From: Acidobacteriota bacterium
GTDB taxonomy: Bacteria; Acidobacteriota; Vicinamibacteria; Vicinamibacterales; Vicinamibacteraceae
Length of the DNA stretch: 64,000 bases
Assembly (NCBI GenBank): GCA_020845575.1
Contig: JADLFL010000012.1
Span: 186,001-250,000, forward strand
Direction of reading: 5' to 3'
Shown in pieces: positions 59,822 through 64,000 of the stretch; the stretch's first letter is position 1; every line of letters begins with the position of its first letter. Under the pieces are notes generated by a model. The model was given only the letters and a program-made list of their open reading frames with translations, ran no database searches and was not told the origin of the DNA. The position numbers and the translations under genes were made by a program.

Positions 59822-62044
59822 GTGCCGAAGTCTCCATCCACCCGTCCCGGGCAGGCGCGCACGGATCATGCCCTCGCACGCGGCGGCGACTGGACGATGG
59901 TTGCTGGCCTGGTGGCAGCGCTGGTGCTCCAACTGGCGCTCGCGCTGACGCTGGCCGATCATCCGCTGCTGCAGCCCGTCGGCGATCTCGACGCGGGCGA
60001 GTACTGGCGCCTCGCGCAGCGTGTCGCAGCCGGCGACGTGCTGCTGCGCGGCACGCCGTTCTACGTGTCGCCGCTGTACATCTACTGGCTCGCGTTCGCG
60101 CAGGTGGTGACGGACGCGAGCGTGACGGGCGTGCTCGTCCTGCAGGCGGTGCTCGGGACGATCGCCGTCTGGCTCGTCGCACTCACCGCACGCGACTGGG
60201 TGCCTTCGGCTCGACGTCGTGTTGCGGGCCTCGCGGCCGGTGGCGCGCTCGCGCTCACAGGCATCGTCTCGCTGCAGAACGCGCTGATCCTGCAGTCGGC
60301 GCTCGACGCCGTGCTCATGGCGGCGTTCGCGTACGCGTTCACGCGGGCCGTGCAGGTGACGTCGCCGCCCGCGTGGCTGGCGTGCGGCGCGGCGCTGGCG
60401 CTGCTGGCCACCAACAGGCCGAACGCGTGGGTGATGGGCGTCGCGCTTGTCGCGGCGGTCTGGTCTGATGCTGACGCGTCACAGCGCGACGAGACCCACG
60501 TCCGCGCTGGCGCGCCACGGCGCGGCAAGTCGTGGCGTGGCGCCATCGCCCGGGCTGGCGTACTGGCCGCGGGGGCGCTGATCGTCCTCGCCCCGTTCAC
60601 GCTGCGTACGGTCGTCGCGACAGGTGAGTGGCAGCTGCTCCCCGGGCACGGCGGTCTGAATCTCTACATCGGCAATCACGCGGGCGCCACGGGCACGTAC
60701 TCGGTGATCGATGGCATCAGGCCGTCGATGGAAGGCCAGCGTGAGGATGCCAGGCGTGTGGCCGAAGGTGGCGTGGGACACGCGCTGACCGACAGCGGCG
60801 TGTCGTCGCACTTCGCGGGGCGCGCGCTGGCGTGGTGGCGCGACGCTCCCGTCGACGCCCTGCGACTCTTCGCGTACAAGGCATGGCTCTCGACGCACGC
60901 GTGGGAACTGCCCGTCAACGTGAGCTACGCGTGGTTCCGCGCGCACGTCACGCTGCTCGGACTGTTGCCCATCGGGGCATGGGTACTCGTGCCGCTCGGA
61001 CTGGCTGTCGTCGTCTGCGGGCATCGCCTCGTTTCTGACGACATGCAGCATGCATGGTCGTCGTTCCGTCTGCTGCTGCCGGCGTACCTGCTGAGTGTCG
61101 CGGTGTTCTTCGTGGTGGATCGGTACCGTGCGCCGGCACTCGTGCTCGCCGCGATCGGTGTCGGCGTGCTCGCGTCGGCACGTCGCGCAACGTGGACAGG
61201 TATCGTGCGTTCGCCCTCGGTCATTGCCGCCGCGCTCGTCGCGATCGTGACAATGAGCGCCGGTTTCGTGCGACTGCCGTTCCACCTCGGAGAGGCCGAC
61301 GCAGACACCAACATGGCGCTGCACGCGATCGAAGCGGGACGAGACGATGAGGCGCGCGGATGGTTGTCGCGCGCGGCGGCGCACCATCCGACGCCGGGAG
61401 TCGCGTGGCTGCGCGCGGGGCTGGCGTGGCAGTCGTCCAACAGGATGATCGACGCCGAGCGCGCGCTGCGCGAGGCGTACCGGCTCGATCCCGATGTCGG
61501 CGACGTCGCGTTCGCGCTGGGCGAGGTGCTTCTCGCGCAAGGCAAGGGGGGCGAGGCCGTGCCGTTGCTGGAGCAGGCGGAAGCCGCCGGCGTACGTCGC
61601 GATCGTGCGCGGCTTGATCTGGCACTGGCGCTTTGGCAGGCGGGTCAGCAGGACCGCGCGCGTGCGGCGCTCGACGAGCGTGTGCCTGTCGAGGGCTTGC
61701 CATTGCTGCGCGCGCGAGCGCTGGCGTCCGTCGAAGCGAGACAGACGGACCTTGCGGAGTGGTTGCTCGCCGAGTATCGACGAGCGGCGCCGGAAGACGC
61801 GGAGGTGGCCGAGAAGCTGGGCCTGATGCACGCGCGGCGCGGAGATCTCGCAGGTGCGGCGCTGTTGCTGGAGAATGCCGCGCGCCTCGAACCGTCCCGC
61901 GCCACAGCGCGCTTCAATCTCGCGGTCGTGAGGGTGCGACAGCAGCGTCGCGATGAGGCCATCGCCCTCCTGCGCGACGCCCTGCGCATCGATCCGTCAT
62001 ACGCCCAGGCGGCTGGCGCGCTACAGGAACTCGGAGTGCACTGA
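59822..62044 (+). CDS. Membrane glycosyltransferase-like protein with C-terminal TPR
   Basis: A 740-residue protein. The N-terminal ~450 residues have about 10 membrane helices and a first periplasmic loop with GDLDAGEYWRLAQRVAAGDVLLRGTPFYVSPLYIY, typical of GT39/ArnT-like transferases that use polyprenyl-phosphate sugars. The C-terminal ~280 residues are TPR-like (WLSRAAAHHPTPGVAWLRAGLAW, AERALREAYRLDPDVGDVAFALGEVLLAQGKG, RFNLAVVRVRQQRRDEAIALL). The start is GTG 59822; an ATG at 59897 just before the first membrane helix is possible. Acceptor and sugar are unknown. Confidence 0.78.
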   Translation: MPKSPSTRPGQARTDHALARGGDWTMVAGLVAALVLQLALALTLADHPLLQPVGDLDAGEYWRLAQRVAAGDVLLRGTPFYVSPLYIYWLAFAQVVTDASVTGVLVLQAVLGTIAVWLVALTARDWVPSARRRVAGLAAGGALALTGIVSLQNALILQSALDAVLMAAFAYAFTRAVQVTSPPAWLACGAALALLATNRPNAWVMGVALVAAVWSDADASQRDETHVRAGAPRRGKSWRGAIARAGVLAAGALIVLAPFTLRTVVATGEWQLLPGHGGLNLYIGNHAGATGTYSVIDGIRPSMEGQREDARRVAEGGVGHALTDSGVSSHFAGRALAWWRDAPVDALRLFAYKAWLSTHAWELPVNVSYAWFRAHVTLLGLLPIGAWVLVPLGLAVVVCGHRLVSDDMQHAWSSFRLLLPAYLLSVAVFFVVDRYRAPALVLAAIGVGVLASARRATWTGIVRSPSVIAAALVAIVTMSAGFVRLPFHLGEADADTNMALHAIEAGRDDEARGWLSRAAAHHPTPGVAWLRAGLAWQSSNRMIDAERALREAYRLDPDVGDVAFALGEVLLAQGKGGEAVPLLEQAEAAGVRRDRARLDLALALWQAGQQDRARAALDERVPVEGLPLLRARALASVEARQTDLAEWLLAEYRRAAPEDAEVAEKLGLMHARRGDLAGAALLLENAARLEPSRATARFNLAVVRVRQQRRDEAIALLRDALRIDPSYAQAAGALQELGVH

Positions 62045-62046
62045 CC

Positions 62047-62063
62047 GCCGGATGAAATCCGGC
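62047..62063. terminator. REP-like hairpin family B between convergent genes
   Basis: GCCGGAT-GAA-ATCCGGC, the exact reverse complement of the element at 19371-19387, 3 nt after the glycosyltransferase stop and 23 nt before the convergent receptor stop. Possible bidirectional terminator; no U-tract. Confidence 0.55.
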
Positions 62064-62085
62064 GATCAGCGCATTCCAACGTGAA

Positions 62086-64000
62086 TCAGAAGTCGATCCT
62101 TGCCGTCAGCAGCAGCCGGCGCGGCGGCGCGTAGCTGGTTGGCGTACCGAAGCGCGAATTCGGCTGGTTGGTGTTGATCACCAGCGCGCGCGTGTAGCTC
62201 GCGGGATCACCGGGCACCTGCGTGCCGTTGAGTACGCGGGTGCGCGGATCGAGGAACGCGCGGTTGTCGCGGCTCAGCGCGGTCTGCGTGTCGAACAGGT
62301 TCAGCACGCGGGCTTCGAGCCTCGTCGTCACGCGCCCGCCCATGCGGAAGTTGTAAGCGACGAGGAAGTCGGCGTTGGTCCACGTGTCGTTGCGCGACGT
62401 GCCCAGCGGCTCGATCAGCAGACGATAGCCGCCGTACCAGTCCTGCACGCGACGCTCGTACGGCGTGCCGCTCTGCACGCGCAGATAGCCGCCGAGCGAG
62501 AGCGCGTCGGTGACCATGTACGTGCCGAACACCTTCAGCACGTGCGGGCGATCCTCGCCGAGCGGCCCGTACCTGTAGTCGTCCTCGACGAACACGCCGG
62601 GGCCATCCTGCAGGATCGACGACGTGTTGAACACGGCACCGGCCGCGTAGTCGAGGTCGAAGTTGCCCTTCAACTGGCTCCACGCGTAGCTGATCGTCGT
62701 GCTCCACCGATCCGCCATGCGCCTGTTGATCTCGAGGGTGAACGCCTTGTAGTCGCGGCGCGCGTTGGCCAGGTTGTCCACGACGAACGTGGAGGCCGGA
62801 AGGACGCTCGGCTGGTCTTCGATGAAGTCCTTTGCCGTGCGATCCATGTAGAAGGCGTCGAGGCCCCAGTTGCCGCCGAGCGGCGTCGCGTACCCGACCA
62901 GCCATTCGTCCGTGTACGTGGGCTGCAGCCCTGGCCTGATGACGCGGTTCGTCGTGTTCGCGCTCGTCGTGTCGCTTATGAGCGCACCCGTCGTCGCGTT
63001 GAAGAACGGCGTGTTCTGCACCAGACGCAGGGGCGCGTGCGCGCGCGCGCTGCTCTTCTGGTCGCTGCCGTAGTAGCGGCCGTAGTTGGCGTAGACCTTG
63101 TCTCCGGCGCCCTTACGAAGCTGGTAGTTCACGCCGAGGCGCGGCTGTACCTGATCGCCGTAGTCGAACGTGAGGAACGTGTTGCGCGCGTCGCCGATCT
63201 GCTGCGCGAACTCGTCCTTGTTGACGAGCACGCCGGCATTGAGCACCAGACGGGACCCGATCTGGATGTTGTCCTGCACGAAGAAGCTGTACGTGCGCGA
63301 CTTGGAGAGCTGCGGATTCTGCGTGGGGTAGTACTGCCCCTGCCACCGCGTGCCGGACTCGACCAGCGTGATGGTGCCCCACCCGTTCGCGATGCGCGTG
63401 AGGTCTTCGAGCGTGTCTTCGTACATGAAGCCCGCGCGGAGATCGTGCGACGACTTGCCGATGTTGAACACGGTGCCCGAGTTGACGCGGAATTCGTTGC
63501 GCGCGTAGTTCTGCCGGTTGAGGAGCAGGGCCGCACCGCCATACCTGAAGCCCGTGGTCGGATCGACCCAGTAGCCCATCCGGCGCAGGTTGTTCAGGTC
63601 GAATGTCGGGCGGTAGCCGAGGTCGGTACGCGCGACCGCCTCGCCTTCTTCATCGAGGCGGAGGTACTTGGCCTCGACGTAGTTGCGCTGCCCGAAGAAC
63701 ATGTTCCAGTTCGCCGTGGCCACGCGGTTGGTGCCCTCACTGTCTGTGGCGACCTCTGGCGAATCGTTCACGCCGACACCCGCGTACGCCGACGTGGATG
63801 GACGCACGCGATAGCCGGCGTTGATGAACTGCGACGCCGCGGGGGCGTACGTCACCTTCCCGAAGAACTCCTTCGTCGTCGTCTCGCTGTCGGGCACCGG
63901 ACCGAGGTTGTTCACGCGACCCGACGTGTCGGAGCGCAGCAGCATGCCCGACGTGTAGAAGAACAGTCTGTCGCGCAGGATCGGGCCGCCGATCGCGTAC
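62086..64000 (-). CDS. Oar-like TonB-dependent receptor (N-terminus outside window)
   Basis: C-terminal ~637 residues of an outer-membrane beta-barrel. The frame stays open to the right edge of the window, where it reads YAIGGPILRDRLFFYTSG, the plug-to-barrel junction motif of Oar-like receptors; the signal peptide, regulatory beta-sandwich and most of the plug are missing. The barrel strands are regular (LRDRLFFY, KVTYAPAASQFINAGYRV, MADRWSTTISYAWSQLKGNFD, GYRLLIEPLG) and the protein ends LLLTARIDF with the terminal aromatic. Substrate unknown. It converges with the glycosyltransferase-TPR gene. Confidence 0.88.
   Translation of the reverse strand, partial: YAIGGPILRDRLFFYTSGMLLRSDTSGRVNNLGPVPDSETTTKEFFGKVTYAPAASQFINAGYRVRPSTSAYAGVGVNDSPEVATDSEGTNRVATANWNMFFGQRNYVEAKYLRLDEEGEAVARTDLGYRPTFDLNNLRRMGYWVDPTTGFRYGGAALLLNRQNYARNEFRVNSGTVFNIGKSSHDLRAGFMYEDTLEDLTRIANGWGTITLVESGTRWQGQYYPTQNPQLSKSRTYSFFVQDNIQIGSRLVLNAGVLVNKDEFAQQIGDARNTFLTFDYGDQVQPRLGVNYQLRKGAGDKVYANYGRYYGSDQKSSARAHAPLRLVQNTPFFNATTGALISDTTSANTTNRVIRPGLQPTYTDEWLVGYATPLGGNWGLDAFYMDRTAKDFIEDQPSVLPASTFVVDNLANARRDYKAFTLEINRRMADRWSTTISYAWSQLKGNFDLDYAAGAVFNTSSILQDGPGVFVEDDYRYGPLGEDRPHVLKVFGTYMVTDALSLGGYLRVQSGTPYERRVQDWYGGYRLLIEPLGTSRNDTWTNADFLVAYNFRMGGRVTTRLEARVLNLFDTQTALSRDNRAFLDPRTRVLNGTQVPGDPASYTRALVINTNQPNSRFGTPTSYAPPRRLLLTARIDF

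Noticed and set aside
59803-59827. Inverted repeat CGGCACG/CGTGCCG considered as terminator of the S9 peptidase gene
   Set aside because: The 11-nt loop and overlap with the GTG start of the next gene make it weak, and no U-tract follows.

Overview
The window is about 68% GC, densely coded on both strands, and ordinary chromosomal DNA. I see no rRNA, tRNA, CRISPR array, transposase or phage gene. The gene content points to Acidobacteriota, probably the Vicinamibacteria (inference): Oar-like TonB-dependent receptors, long secreted S9, M61 and penicillin-acylase hydrolases, Tat-exported versions of normally cytosolic enzymes, a phosphatidylcholine synthase and a long Lhr helicase. Most genes are chained by 1-14 nt gaps or 4-nt ATGA/GTGA overlaps. 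Several first genes have a -10 box ending 6-7 nt before the start codon, which suggests leaderless mRNAs.

Layout. 1-2.6 kb: 3' part of an AddA/RecB-like nuclease-helicase. 2.6-5.9 kb (minus): flavoprotein, TraB/GumN-like protein and DsbA-like lipoprotein. 6.0-9.7 kb: Gly-rich secreted protein plus TonB receptor. 9.8-18.1 kb: secreted phosphodiesterase, PilT-type ATPase, ABC exporter, hybrid histidine kinase, cyclophilin. 18.2-19.4 kb: Tat-exported aminotransferase.

19.4-23.8 kb is the most striking locus. A sigma70-like promoter is followed by a SAM-I/SAM-IV-type riboswitch, then four translationally coupled genes: MoxR AAA+ ATPase, an unknown 144-aa protein, a DUF2201 metallopeptidase/VWA protein, and a divergent S-adenosylmethionine synthetase (MetK). 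This looks like a SAM-controlled AAA+/VWA module that includes its own SAM synthetase. I do not know of a description of such a system.

23.9-31.4 kb: Lhr helicase carrying in-frame repeat insertions, phosphatidylcholine synthase, M61 peptidase. 31.5-39.3 kb: penicillin acylase, Tat-exported sugar isomerase, coiled-coil PD-(D/E)XK-like protein, alpha/beta hydrolase with a YdeI-like protein, Fic enzyme with a putative operator, deacetylase. 39.4-43.9 kb: exported TldD, PmbA and SelA-like PLP protein. 44.0-46.3 kb: small accessory patch with ADP-ribosylglycohydrolase, two orphans and HicBA. 46.3-50.0 kb: sulfatase, DUF3224 protein, a triplicated-repeat protein, pterin dehydratase, exported RidA-like protein. 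50.0-56.7 kb (minus): coupled Snf2 helicase, SbcD-like nuclease and SbcC/YhaN-like ATPase. 56.8-64 kb: S9 peptidase, membrane glycosyltransferase-TPR protein, and a second Oar-like receptor running off the end.

Short palindromic (REP-like) elements of several families are scattered through the window. They lie at most convergent gene ends, and in two cases inside coding sequence (addA-like, lhr) without breaking the frame. No stretch longer than 300 bases lacks a gene; the largest gaps are about 215 bases.
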